A stretch of 64,000 nucleotides of DNA from Chloroflexi bacterium OLB13 (lineage in GTDB: Bacteria; Chloroflexota; Anaerolineae; Aggregatilineales; Phototrophicaceae): positions 43,218 through 107,217 of the forward strand of contig JZRA01000016.1 of NCBI GenBank assembly GCA_001567485.1, in the 5' to 3' direction. Shown here piece by piece: positions 8,854-17,465 of the stretch. The notes beneath the pieces were generated by a model. The model did no database searches, was not told the origin of the DNA, and worked only from the letters and a program-made list of their open reading frames with translations. The translations under genes and the position numbers were made by a program. Position 1 is the first letter of the stretch, and each line of letters starts with the position of its first letter.

Positions 8854-10338
8854 CTACCTCGGAAGTAGGTTGAGTATGGGGTCGCGGATATCCTGTACGA
8901 TGACCACGATCCCGATTGCGAGCAGGAAGAGCATCCCGATTATCATAATCGCTTCCTCGCGGCGCTGCGACAGCGGCTTACCGCGCAGAATTTCGATCAC
9001 GATGAACAGGATTCGGCCCCCATCCAACGGCGGCAGTGGCAGCAAATTCGTCAGGCCGAGGGCGATATTGACCAACGCGACAAAACTGAGGATGCGCGTT
9101 GGCGAGCCGGTCTCGATGCTGTCTTGGAGGAAGGAGCCGCCGATCTGGCTAATGCCTAGGATGCTGATTACACGGCCTTCCTCAGGCGCGGCAGTACCTG
9201 ACAGCAGCCGCGCTGGAAGACCGAGGATCGCATCAAGAACGTTGCGAATTTCGGAGACACCATAGGCGATTGCCTCTGGCAGCGCCAAAGGCACGCTCTT
9301 CGTTAGTGGGCCGGCCGAATAGAGGCTTGCGCCCAATCCCGTGGAAAACACGTCTACCGTCACTCCCGCACCGAGATATCCCTGTCCGGGCGCAGGGTTG
9401 ATACGCGGTGTGACCTCAAGCGTTACCTCGGCGTCGCCCCGAACCACGGTCAGCGGCACGGCTGAACCCGCGCTCTCTTCGTTAATCTCCTGAAGGATGC
9501 GGAATGGATCGCTGCTCGTTTGCAAATCGACCCCGCCGATCCCAATAATCGCATCTCTGAGCTGCAGCCCTGCCATATACGCGGGCGAGTTGAGCTGGAT
9601 CGATTCGACCACAAGCCGGCTTCGAAAGTCTCGAAGCGCCGCACGCTGCTCAGGGCTGAAGGTCAGTTCGATCTCACGACGTTCAAACGGCCCATCATCG
9701 ACCGGACGTAGCAAGACACCCAATACGACGGGCTGAGTCTCCGATTCGACGGCGGTCAAGAGATCATCTAACGACTGATATGGCGCTCCGTTCACCGTCT
9801 CGATGACGAACTCTTGCCCGCCAGCAATTGCGTAAAGCGGGCTTTCAGAAGTCACGTTTCCCACGACGTACGCCTCGCCAATCGGTTGATCGACACCAAT
9901 CAAGCCGATGACCACAAACACTAAGAGCGCCGCTAGGACGTTCGCAATCGCCCCTGCTGCCATGAACACGATCCGGCTTAGGGGCTTGGCTTCGTTTACA
10001 GTCCGGATCTTGGCAGGCATCCGGCCCGGCTCTAGTGCTGCAAGCTCTGCACGCGCGGCCTCAGTCTCCGCTTCGCTCAGAGTCTTGATCATGTCCTCGC
10101 CAAGCGGCCGGACAAACCCGCCTAGTGGGATCAAGTTGAGCGTGAAATCGGTCTCGCGCCACCGGAACAGCCGCGCAATTTTCGGCGGGTATCCAATCCC
10201 GAACTCGAGGATCGTGATACCGACTGCCTTTGCTGCGAGCAGATGTCCAAACTCATGCACGATCACCGCTGGGATCAACACAAGCCCGAACGCCACCAGT
10301 GACGATAGAAGGTCGCTTTTGAGGAGAAAATCAAACAT
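8854..10338 (-). CDS. rseP: Site-2 intramembrane metalloprotease (RseP/M50 family)
   Basis: This 494-residue membrane protease has the M50 zinc motif HEFGH at residues 28-32 in the first membrane helix. The second ligand motif appears near the C terminus in NLLPLPPLDGGRI. The middle carries PDZ-like segments (for example SPAYMAGLQLRDAIIGIGG). Family members cleave anti-sigma factors or leftover signal peptides inside the membrane. The protein is somewhat longer than E. coli RseP (450), with an insert between the PDZ region and the C-terminal helices. It heads a probable three-gene minus-strand operon with the HEAT and propeller proteins. A substrate cannot be named from this window. Confidence 0.88.
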   Translation of the reverse strand: MFDFLLKSDLLSSLVAFGLVLIPAVIVHEFGHLLAAKAVGITILEFGIGYPPKIARLFRWRETDFTLNLIPLGGFVRPLGEDMIKTLSEAETEAARAELAALEPGRMPAKIRTVNEAKPLSRIVFMAAGAIANVLAALLVFVVIGLIGVDQPIGEAYVVGNVTSESPLYAIAGGQEFVIETVNGAPYQSLDDLLTAVESETQPVVLGVLLRPVDDGPFERREIELTFSPEQRAALRDFRSRLVVESIQLNSPAYMAGLQLRDAIIGIGGVDLQTSSDPFRILQEINEESAGSAVPLTVVRGDAEVTLEVTPRINPAPGQGYLGAGVTVDVFSTGLGASLYSAGPLTKSVPLALPEAIAYGVSEIRNVLDAILGLPARLLSGTAAPEEGRVISILGISQIGGSFLQDSIETGSPTRILSFVALVNIALGLTNLLPLPPLDGGRILFIVIEILRGKPLSQRREEAIMIIGMLFLLAIGIVVIVQDIRDPILNLLPR

Positions 10339-10442
10339 GGACAGACCTGTGGCGGTAAGCTGCCTTTCTGTGATCGGTGCACGAAGTATACCGGAACAAT
10401 CGGCTGACTCGTGCGTGAGATCCCCATACGTTCATCGGTTGT

Positions 10443-11438
10443 TCAGCCTACGACCAATGCGGGGCCACCTGCGCCAGCCCGAAGTGTTGTGTGTACGCAT
10501 CCGAGGGATCTTACGCGGCTCTCGACTTCGTCCGCATCCTCCGATGTCGTGATGCAGTGTACATTTGGCCCAGCATCGAGCGTGTAGCACACATTCAACC
10601 CTTCCGCTCGCCAACGCCGGACAGCCGACATAAGTTCAAGCGAACCGGGCAGCCAATAAAACAACGGCGGAGTGCTGGTCATCATCACTGCGTGCATCAT
10701 ATCGGAGTCATGCTCCACGACTCGTGCGAGCCGCGAAAAGTCACGGTCAAGCAGGGCTGCACGGCATATATCGATCCTACTGGTCGCCGTTGCAACACGC
10801 TCTCTCTGAAACTCGCTGGTCGATGCAACAGCATGGCCCTCACGTGATCCAACGTCCTTGTGAACTTCAGAAACCACCGCAACGACGTCGACGATATCCC
10901 AGTGATCCGGCCCAGCGATGCTGAACGCAAACGACGACTGATGGGTTCCGCCGGCTGCCCACTCTACATATCCGCCCGGCACAGACCGCGACGCAGAACC
11001 CGATCCTAGCCGCGCAAGGGCGCTCAGTTCGTGTTCCGGTAACTCAAGGCCTGCGGCGGAAACTGCCGCAACGGTCAGCGCAGCAAACGACGATGCGGAC
11101 GATGCGATTCCCGCGCCCATCGGGAAGTTGTTCCGCGACTCCACCTCTACTTTACCCGTCAGCCCAAGCCGTTCACGCAGTTGGTCGACATGGCGGACGA
11201 CGCGATCCAGCGCCGGGCCGGTGGTCGGCTGTCCATTGAGGATCAGACGATCGCGATCCGCGTCATTGAACCACGTTACCCGCGTTTCGGTGTATAGACC
11301 GTCGAGGTTCATGCTGAGTGAGCCATTTGACGGGATGCGAAGTCGCTCGTCGGCATTGCCCCAGTATTTGATAAACGCGATATTTGGATGAGCACGCGCG
11401 ATCGCGGTACCGTTCACTGCAACCAATTCCCTAGACAA
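10443..11438 (-). CDS. mvaD: Mevalonate-phosphate decarboxylase, probably phosphomevalonate decarboxylase
   Basis: This 331-residue GHMP-superfamily decarboxylase has the family N terminus (ANP-like AHPNIAFIKYWGNAD), the phosphate loop PMGAGIASSASSFAALTVA, and the catalytic Asp in TLDAGPNVHC near residue 297. Classical diphosphomevalonate decarboxylases usually read KYWGKRD where this one reads KYWGNAD. An isopentenyl phosphate kinase lies 2 kb away and no phosphomevalonate kinase is visible. Roseiflexus has a characterised enzyme that decarboxylates 5-phosphomevalonate to isopentenyl phosphate, and this context favours that activity. Substrate assignment is an inference; the family is certain. 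The gene is divergent from the UbiA-MVK-IPK operon. Confidence 0.85.
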   Translation of the reverse strand: MSRELVAVNGTAIARAHPNIAFIKYWGNADERLRIPSNGSLSMNLDGLYTETRVTWFNDADRDRLILNGQPTTGPALDRVVRHVDQLRERLGLTGKVEVESRNNFPMGAGIASSASSFAALTVAAVSAAGLELPEHELSALARLGSGSASRSVPGGYVEWAAGGTHQSSFAFSIAGPDHWDIVDVVAVVSEVHKDVGSREGHAVASTSEFQRERVATATSRIDICRAALLDRDFSRLARVVEHDSDMMHAVMMTSTPPLFYWLPGSLELMSAVRRWRAEGLNVCYTLDAGPNVHCITTSEDADEVESRVRSLGCVHTTLRAGAGGPALVVG

Positions 11439-11453
11439 GACGAAACGTCAGCA

Positions 11454-11481
11454 TTGTACCGGAATCGCCCTCAGATATAAT
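11454..11481 (+). promoter_or_regulatory. Sigma70-type promoter of the UbiA-mevalonate kinase-IPK operon
   Basis: TTGTAC at 11454-11459, a 16-nt spacer, then a perfect TATAAT at 11476-11481. It lies 42 nt upstream of the TTG start of the UbiA gene, in the short divergent gap with the decarboxylase gene. Seen in the sequence; activity is inferred. Confidence 0.65.
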
Positions 11482-11523
11482 CCCTTTCTGATAAAGCGCT
11501 CGATACCGCGAGAGGATCACCGG

Positions 11524-12414
11524 TTGCATGTCCTGATTGCACTGATTCGAACGATGCGACCCAAGCAGTGGACGAAGAACGTCCTGTTTGTGTATCCCGC
11601 ATTGATTGCCGATGGTCAGCTGTTTCTGGCCGTTCCGTTTCTACGCGCAACCGCAGCATGCGCATTGTTGTGCTTGATCGCGGGCGCGGTCTACATCCTC
11701 AACGATCTGGTTGACATCGAAAGCGACCGGCAGCATCCACGCAAACGACTGCGCCCCCTACCCTCCGGCGAACTTCCAATGTCGATTGCGCGCGGGGCCG
11801 CGGTTTTGTTTCCGCTTGCCGGGTTGATCTGCGCCTATTTAATCGACTGGCGCTTGAGCGTTGTCCTCGGCACGTACTATGTCCTTCAGTTGTTCTACAT
11901 CTTCTGGCTCAAGCACGTCGTGCTCGTCGATATCATGGCGCTAACGGCCGGATTCGTCCTGCGCGTCGTGGCCGGCGTTGTGGTCATCGAAGTCACTCAG
12001 TTCTCGCCATGGCTGTATGTGTGCATGGGCCTACTCGCGATGTTTCTTTCCGTCGCCAAGCGGCGGCAAGAACTGATTCTCTTGGGGGATGATGCGGCCG
12101 CCATCAGAAAGACATACGGCGACTATTCGCTGCCCCTTCTCGACGAACTTCTCCGAATCACGGCGACAAGCACATTTATCGCGTACACGCTGTACACAAT
12201 CGAGACACCATCGCCTTTACTGGCGCGAACCAACCTCGCGCTCGCCACAGTGCCTTTCGTGATGTACGGCTTGTTCCGTTACCTTTACCTCATCTACGTC
12301 AGGGGGGAGAGCGCGCCGCCTGACGAGGTTCTGCTCAAAGACCGCGCGCTCCAAATCGATATCGCGCTGTATGCAGTGGCGTTCGCCATCATCCTCTATG
12401 TCGTCCCTCAGTGA
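11524..12414 (+). CDS. UbiA-family prenyltransferase, decaprenyl-phosphate phosphoribosyltransferase-like
   Basis: This 296-residue polytopic membrane enzyme has the first UbiA Asp-rich motif NDLVDIESDRQHPRKRLRP and the opening RTMRPKQWTKN, which is characteristic of the subgroup that includes mycobacterial DPPR synthase (Rv3806c). That enzyme joins phosphoribosyl pyrophosphate to a polyprenyl phosphate. About eight hydrophobic helices are apparent. The start is TTG at 11524, preceded by GAGAGG at 11510-11515; the ATG at 11528 is out of frame. It leads an operon with mevalonate kinase (17-nt overlap) and IPK, linking a polyprenyl-using enzyme to precursor supply. Exact acceptor unknown. Confidence 0.8.
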   Translation: MHVLIALIRTMRPKQWTKNVLFVYPALIADGQLFLAVPFLRATAACALLCLIAGAVYILNDLVDIESDRQHPRKRLRPLPSGELPMSIARGAAVLFPLAGLICAYLIDWRLSVVLGTYYVLQLFYIFWLKHVVLVDIMALTAGFVLRVVAGVVVIEVTQFSPWLYVCMGLLAMFLSVAKRRQELILLGDDAAAIRKTYGDYSLPLLDELLRITATSTFIAYTLYTIETPSPLLARTNLALATVPFVMYGLFRYLYLIYVRGESAPPDEVLLKDRALQIDIALYAVAFAIILYVVPQ

Positions 12415-13357
12415 GTCCACGCCTGCCAGCGCGCCCGGCAAGGTGATCCTGCTGGGTGAACATGCCGTCGTATACGGTCAGCCAGCGATTGCGTTTCCGG
12501 TGTCGACGCTGCGGACACGCGTAACCATCCGTGACGCCGCTCAACTTCGCGTTACGTCCGCAATTTGGGATCGCACCTATCAGATCGCGGACGCCGCGAT
12601 GCATGCTGATCCAGTGTATTCAGTCCTCAGCCTGACAGCCGAAGCGCTTGGCGTTCCTATCCCGATTCGCCACTACAACATCGAATCCGACATTCCGGCG
12701 GCCAGTGGCCTCGGCAGTGGCGCGGCCCTTTCAGCAGCGCTTGGACGTGCCGTAGCCGCAGCAGCAGGACTCAACCTCGATCCCGCGGTGCTCAATAGTG
12801 TCGTGTTTGAGGTCGAACGTCTTTATCACGGGACACCGAGCGGCATTGATAATACTGTCGTTGTGTATGAAAAGCCGGTCTACTTCGTGCGCGGCCACCC
12901 GATCCAGCTTCTGCATGTGCAGGCCGAGTACACGTTCGTCGTGGCCGATACCGGCATCCGCGCCCCCACGCGGGAATCCGTCGCCGATGTCCGCGCGTTA
13001 ATGGTGACACAACCTGCTGCAACCACGCGGGCCGTTTCCGCGATAGGAGATCTTGTCGCACGCACGCGTGACGCGCTTGCAGTGGGCGATGTCACCGCCG
13101 TCGGGCGTTGTATGAACTTGAATCACACGCTGCTCCAGCAGCTTACCGTATCATCCCCGGAATTGGATCGGCTTATGCAGGTGGCAACCGACGCAGGCGC
13201 ATTAGGAGCAAAGCTCTCAGGCGGCGGGCGCGGTGGAAACATGATCGCACTGGTAAACCCTGAAACCACTTCCACCATCGAGATGGCACTGCGTGCGGCT
13301 GGAGCGGTACACACTTTTGTCACCGTGCTTCGTGCCGGAATGGAGACCGCGACGTAA
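12398..13357 (+). CDS. mvk: Mevalonate kinase
   Basis: This 319-residue GHMP kinase phosphorylates mevalonate with ATP. Motif 1 is APGKVILLGEHAVVYG at the N terminus, motif 2 is PAASGLGSGAALSAALG, and motif 3 is AKLSGGGRGGNMIAL. The size is typical of archaeal and bacterial mevalonate kinases. ATG at 12398 gives a normal start, overlapping the UbiA gene by 17 nt; an upstream in-frame ATG at 12371 would add nine unlikely residues. Its last base overlaps the ATG of the IPK gene (TAATG), so the two kinases are translationally coupled. Confidence 0.93.
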   Translation: MSSLSESTPASAPGKVILLGEHAVVYGQPAIAFPVSTLRTRVTIRDAAQLRVTSAIWDRTYQIADAAMHADPVYSVLSLTAEALGVPIPIRHYNIESDIPAASGLGSGAALSAALGRAVAAAAGLNLDPAVLNSVVFEVERLYHGTPSGIDNTVVVYEKPVYFVRGHPIQLLHVQAEYTFVVADTGIRAPTRESVADVRALMVTQPAATTRAVSAIGDLVARTRDALAVGDVTAVGRCMNLNHTLLQQLTVSSPELDRLMQVATDAGALGAKLSGGGRGGNMIALVNPETTSTIEMALRAAGAVHTFVTVLRAGMETAT

Positions 13358-14151
13358 TGACGACTCTGCTCAAACTCGGCGGATCGCTGATTACCGATAA
13401 GCGCGGGGAGAAAGCGTTCCGTCAAGACGTGATGCGCCGGATCGCCAACGAGGTCGAGCGTGCTGACAACCGTTCTCCGCAGCGGCTCGTGATCGGCCAC
13501 GGCAGTGGATCGTTCGGGCATGTGCCGGCGAATAAATACGGCACGATCAACGGTGTGCATTCCGATGATGGGTGGCGCGGCTTCACGGAGGTCGCTCGTG
13601 TCGCATCCGAACTCAACGAACTCGTCACGGGGGAACTGTGGAATGCAGGCTTGCCAGCGATGCGGATCCAACCCTCCGCTTCGCTCATCGCGCATGATGG
13701 CGTGCCCGCGCAGATGGACGTAATGGCGATCAAAGCGGCGCTCGATCACGGCTTGATCCCGGTCGTCCACGGCGATGTGGCATTTGATGACGTGCGCGGC
13801 GGGACGATCATCTCGACCGAGTCGCTGTTCACATACTTGGCCGGCAGGCTCACGGTGAGGTCGATCATCCTTGCCGGCGAGGTGCCGGGAGTGCTTGACG
13901 ACTCCGGACGCGTCATCCCCCAGATCACGCCGGAGAGCGCAGCGACGATAGCGCACAATCTCGGCGGCAGCAGCGGAACCGACGTCACAGGAGGGATGCT
14001 GACGAAGGTGACGGACATGCTCCGGCTCGTAATCCAGAATCCATCCATACGGATTCACATCATCAACGGGCTGGAAACCGACGCCGTATTGCATGCACTT
14101 CTCGGAGACTACAGCGGCGGCACGGTCATTCATGCCGGCTCAAACGCCTAG
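13357..14151 (+). CDS. ipk: Isopentenyl phosphate kinase
   Basis: This 264-residue amino-acid-kinase-fold enzyme phosphorylates isopentenyl phosphate to isopentenyl diphosphate. The N terminus is LLKLGGSLITDK. The loop GHGSGSFGH contains the histidine (H55 here, equivalent to His60 of the Methanocaldococcus enzyme) that marks IPK and separates it from other members of the fold. SSGTDVTGGMLTKV supplies the nucleotide-side motif. IPK is the hallmark of the alternative mevalonate pathway. It overlaps the mevalonate kinase stop by one base, and its 3' end overlaps the convergent permease gene by 26 bp. Confidence 0.93.
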   Translation: MTTLLKLGGSLITDKRGEKAFRQDVMRRIANEVERADNRSPQRLVIGHGSGSFGHVPANKYGTINGVHSDDGWRGFTEVARVASELNELVTGELWNAGLPAMRIQPSASLIAHDGVPAQMDVMAIKAALDHGLIPVVHGDVAFDDVRGGTIISTESLFTYLAGRLTVRSIILAGEVPGVLDDSGRVIPQITPESAATIAHNLGGSSGTDVTGGMLTKVTDMLRLVIQNPSIRIHIINGLETDAVLHALLGDYSGGTVIHAGSNA

Positions 14152-14911
14152 CCGCGACTGAGAGTCCGCCTACCGCGAGAATAATCCCGATCGCCGGCGC
14201 GGCGACAACCCACGGCGCAGTCCGGATATCAGCACGTCCGTCCGCGATCATGCTCCCCCACTCCGGCGAAGCAATGTCCCCGGCGAAACCGAGAAACGAC
14301 AGCGTCGTAATTAGCAGTAGGTTGGATGCGAACGCGGTGATGGCGTACGCCAACAGCACCGGCCGCGATACCGGCAAGATATGCACGGCGAGAATCCGCC
14401 AGCGGCGCGCGCCGAGCGAGCGGGCAGCCGTAACGTGGAGCTGCTCCGACGTGATGCGGATTTGATCGCGCAGCACGACTGCCGCCAGCGGCACATGACT
14501 TAACCCGGCGGCCACCGCGACCGCAAAACCCGAACGGTCGAGCGCCGTCAATATCACCATCGCGGAGACGACGGAAGGCATAGACAGCAGGCTCTCGATC
14601 ACCAGATCGCCGGCGCGCCTCAGGCTCGGAACTGGCCCAAACGCGGCGAGTCCGCCGAGGAGAGCAGCGCCTGCGAGCGTCACGATAAGCGCAATCACGC
14701 TGCCGGACATCGTGGGCAAGGCGCCTGCAAGAAGCCGTGCGAGGACGTCTCTGCCGAGGGCGTCCGTACCAAGAAGATGATCGGCGCTCGGCGGCAAACG
14801 CGGCGCAAAGACAAACGTCGCTGTCGGATCTACGGTAAGGAGCGTCGGCAGGACGATCAACATCGCCAGCGCGCCGCCGATTGCCCACGCCAAAACGCGC
14901 CTAGGCATCAA
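14126..14911 (-). CDS. Oligopeptide-type ABC transporter permease (DppC/OppC-like)
   Basis: This 261-residue inner-membrane permease contains the periplasm-facing start typical of OppC/DppC (PSADHLLGTDALGRDVLARLLAGA), about five or six membrane helices, and the EAA-type loop AARSLGARRWRILAVHILP that contacts the ATPase. It is shorter than usual (about 280-300). Its start overlaps the DppB-like gene by 11 nt. No ATPase gene follows: its 3' end runs into the convergent IPK gene. An ATPase must be supplied from elsewhere. Confidence 0.85.
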   Translation of the reverse strand: MMPRRVLAWAIGGALAMLIVLPTLLTVDPTATFVFAPRLPPSADHLLGTDALGRDVLARLLAGALPTMSGSVIALIVTLAGAALLGGLAAFGPVPSLRRAGDLVIESLLSMPSVVSAMVILTALDRSGFAVAVAAGLSHVPLAAVVLRDQIRITSEQLHVTAARSLGARRWRILAVHILPVSRPVLLAYAITAFASNLLLITTLSFLGFAGDIASPEWGSMIADGRADIRTAPWVVAAPAIGIILAVGGLSVAARRLSRHE

Positions 14912-15797
14912 AGTGTCCCGATTCGCCCCTGCCAGATAGTGGACGTGCGATCATCTGCGCGATAACGTACAGACTGGCAACATACAAGACCAAGCCTTGC
15001 ACGACCGGATAATCACGCCGCATCACACTGTCGATCATCAGCCGCCCAATTCCGCCACGCGTGAACAGCACCTCTGTTACGACCGTGCCGCTGAGCAAAA
15101 AGCCGATCTGCACGGCGATCAGTCCCATTAACGGCCGGATGGCGTTCGGCATGATGTGAATCCAGAAGACACGACGCGGCGGCAATCCTTTACCGTGCGC
15201 AGTTGTGACAAAACTGCGACGCTCCAGATCAACGATGTTGGCAAGCAGAGGGATCACAATTGTGGCTGCAACGTAGAGCGACAGCACCGCGGCCGCTGTC
15301 ACGACATTCTCAACAGAAGATGGGCTAGGAACCCCTAGCACTGCGATTGCCAGCGTACCAGTGATGAACGTCGGCGCGGCAGAGCCGACAACACACACCA
15401 AGTCGATTGCAGGCCGCAGCCGCGGAACGGACGCGCACGCCGCTGCGATCATAATCCAAACGGTCGTGAGAAGCAGACTCATTGACGCGAGGATCACTGT
15501 GCTCGACAGTCGTTCTCCGATCAACTCCAAAACCGATCTGCCGCTGTACAGCGATACGCCAAGATCACCGCGCATGAGGCGGCCGATATACGTGACGTAC
15601 TGAATCACAACTGGTTCGTTGAGATCAGCGTAGGCGTCATCAGCTGGCTGGAATACGGCGTTCGACCCGGACTCGACCTGCTGTGCTCGCAGCGCATTTC
15701 CGGGCAGCACACGAATACCGACGAACGCGACGGTCACCGCGACAGCAATCGTCGCTAGCGCGTACGCGGTTCTAGCCGCTAGGGTCGTAACTCGCAT
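14901..15797 (-). CDS. Oligopeptide-type ABC transporter permease (DppB/OppB-like)
   Basis: About 299 residues from the ATG at 15797. This start gives a basic residue then a first membrane helix (MRVTTLAARTAYALATIAVA), better than the longer form starting at 15842. The EAA loop is TTAHGKGLPPRRVFWIHIMP, and ADLNEPVVIQYVTYIGRLMRGDLG is the conserved OppB segment after helix 1. It forms the membrane channel with the DppC-like protein. It overlaps the binding-protein gene upstream by 26 nt and the DppC-like gene downstream by 11 nt, so the three are one operon. Confidence 0.85.
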   Translation of the reverse strand: MRVTTLAARTAYALATIAVAVTVAFVGIRVLPGNALRAQQVESGSNAVFQPADDAYADLNEPVVIQYVTYIGRLMRGDLGVSLYSGRSVLELIGERLSSTVILASMSLLLTTVWIMIAAACASVPRLRPAIDLVCVVGSAAPTFITGTLAIAVLGVPSPSSVENVVTAAAVLSLYVAATIVIPLLANIVDLERRSFVTTAHGKGLPPRRVFWIHIMPNAIRPLMGLIAVQIGFLLSGTVVTEVLFTRGGIGRLMIDSVMRRDYPVVQGLVLYVASLYVIAQMIARPLSGRGESGHFDA

Positions 15798-17388
15798 TGT
15801 AGATAATCGGATACCAGCCATAGACGTCGAAGCGCAGTCCATGCACGCGGCTCGACACGCCGATCAAGTTGACTTTGTTCCGGATTGGCAGGATAAGCGC
15901 CTGATCCATAATCGCTTGCTGGATCGCGCCGTATCGTTCAGCACGCAGCCCCGGATCAAGCTGCTGCACAGCGTCACGCATCAGGTTGTCGAACTCCGCA
16001 TTCGCAAAACCCGTCCAGTTTCGCGCGGCATCGGTCGTGAAGTACGTCCGCAAGAAGGCTGGATCAACCCCATACGACGTGAGCGACACGAGGTTATAGT
16101 CTCCGCTGTCGACAGCGCTGACAAGCGATGGAAAATCTGGCACCGCGACGGGTTCTACACGCACGCCAATGGTGCGCCACTGATCCTGTATGACCTGAAT
16201 GATCTGCCGGTACTCTCCCCATGGAGGCACAAGTACACGCAGTGTCAGGTCACCGTTCGGATCATCCCAATAACCGTTCGCATCGGCATCCACAAAGCCC
16301 AGCGTAGAGATCAGCGCGCGCGCCTGCTGGACATCGAACTGGTATTGGTCGACTGACACGTCGAGATAAAACTGTACGCCGGGAGTAAGTGGGCCTTGCG
16401 CCGCTGGTGAGAAGCCTTGATAGATGTTATCGACGATCGTCTGTCGATTGAGGCCGATCAACAAAGCCTGCCGAAATGTCGGGTTGTCCGTGGGAAACTG
16501 CCGGATATTGAACAGAAACTGATCGGGCTGACCGGGAATGCGCACCGTCTGAAGGTCGATCACACTGCTGCCGACGACGACCCGCGCATCGCTCGGCGGT
16601 AGTTCGCCGATAACCTGCGCATCTCCCTGCTCCAGCGCGGTCAGGCGCGTGGAGGGATCGGTAAAGAAGCGAAACTCGATCTCCTCAATCGGGTTCGCGG
16701 CGGGCGGCTGATAGAACGGCGGCCCCCACGCATAGTTGGGATTCCGCCGAAGGACGATTCGCTCGTCGGGAATGTATTCGACGAAAATATACGGCCCCGT
16801 TCCGACTTGATTGAACTGGTAGCGTTCGTTCGAATATGTGTTCAGAGCCGCCGGGCTGGCGATTCCCAGATAGAACTGGCTCAAGCCGTCGAGCAATGGG
16901 CTGAACGGCTGAGCAAGAATAATCGAAATCGTGTAGTCGTCAGAGATTTCGTAGCCGGCGTAAGGGCCGAGCAGTCCGAGCGCCGCTTGAGAACGCGTTT
17001 CAGGCGCCGTGATCCGCGCTAATGTGGTTCCGACCGCCGCCGCGTTAAATGGTGTTCCGTCGTGAAAGGTGACACCCTGTTTCAGTGTGAACGTATACGT
17101 CGTCTGATCGGGCGACACCGTCCAAGACTCAGCAAGTCCCGGCACGAATTGCCCGGTGTCTGGATCGCGGTATACGAGGGTGTCATACACCTGCCGGAGC
17201 ACGATTCCAATCTCGGATGACTGGTTGACGTGCGGATCGAACCCACTGGGTGACAGTGTCAAGCCGTATACGATCCGGTTGCGCGACACAACAGGCGATG
17301 AGTTGGGCGTGCACGCGGTGGCGCTGATGCAGACCGCCGCGAACGCCAACCAGACAACAAGGTGTTTCCACGGTGCGCGTAGAGACAT
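15772..17388 (-). CDS. Oligopeptide/solute-binding lipoprotein (SBP family 5)
   Basis: This 538-residue extracellular binding protein of the DppA/OppA family has an N-terminal signal with a lipobox-like end (CISATAC, Cys near residue 26), so it should be lipid-anchored. Family landmarks are SWTVSPDQTTYTFTLKQGVTFHDGTPF near residue 90 (given here only as the segment SWTVSPDQTTYTF), NPIEEIEFRFF, and FRQALLIGLNRQTIVDNIYQ. Substrates in the family range from peptides to nickel and sugars, so the ligand is not known. It is the first gene of a three-gene minus-strand importer operon that lacks ATPases. Confidence 0.88.
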   Translation of the reverse strand: MSLRAPWKHLVVWLAFAAVCISATACTPNSSPVVSRNRIVYGLTLSPSGFDPHVNQSSEIGIVLRQVYDTLVYRDPDTGQFVPGLAESWTVSPDQTTYTFTLKQGVTFHDGTPFNAAAVGTTLARITAPETRSQAALGLLGPYAGYEISDDYTISIILAQPFSPLLDGLSQFYLGIASPAALNTYSNERYQFNQVGTGPYIFVEYIPDERIVLRRNPNYAWGPPFYQPPAANPIEEIEFRFFTDPSTRLTALEQGDAQVIGELPPSDARVVVGSSVIDLQTVRIPGQPDQFLFNIRQFPTDNPTFRQALLIGLNRQTIVDNIYQGFSPAAQGPLTPGVQFYLDVSVDQYQFDVQQARALISTLGFVDADANGYWDDPNGDLTLRVLVPPWGEYRQIIQVIQDQWRTIGVRVEPVAVPDFPSLVSAVDSGDYNLVSLTSYGVDPAFLRTYFTTDAARNWTGFANAEFDNLMRDAVQQLDPGLRAERYGAIQQAIMDQALILPIRNKVNLIGVSSRVHGLRFDVYGWYPIIYNASYDPSG

Positions 17389-17465
17389 GGTTCCAGTATC
17401 TAGGCGGTTACACTAAAATGGAGCAACTCGATTCTACCATGTCGCGTGGAACCCTCGGAGGCTGA

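Noticed and set aside
13123..14133. Long minus-strand open frame opposite mevalonate kinase and IPK
   Set aside because: It lies antisense to two strong genes, is Arg/His-rich and has no family pattern or ribosome binding site.
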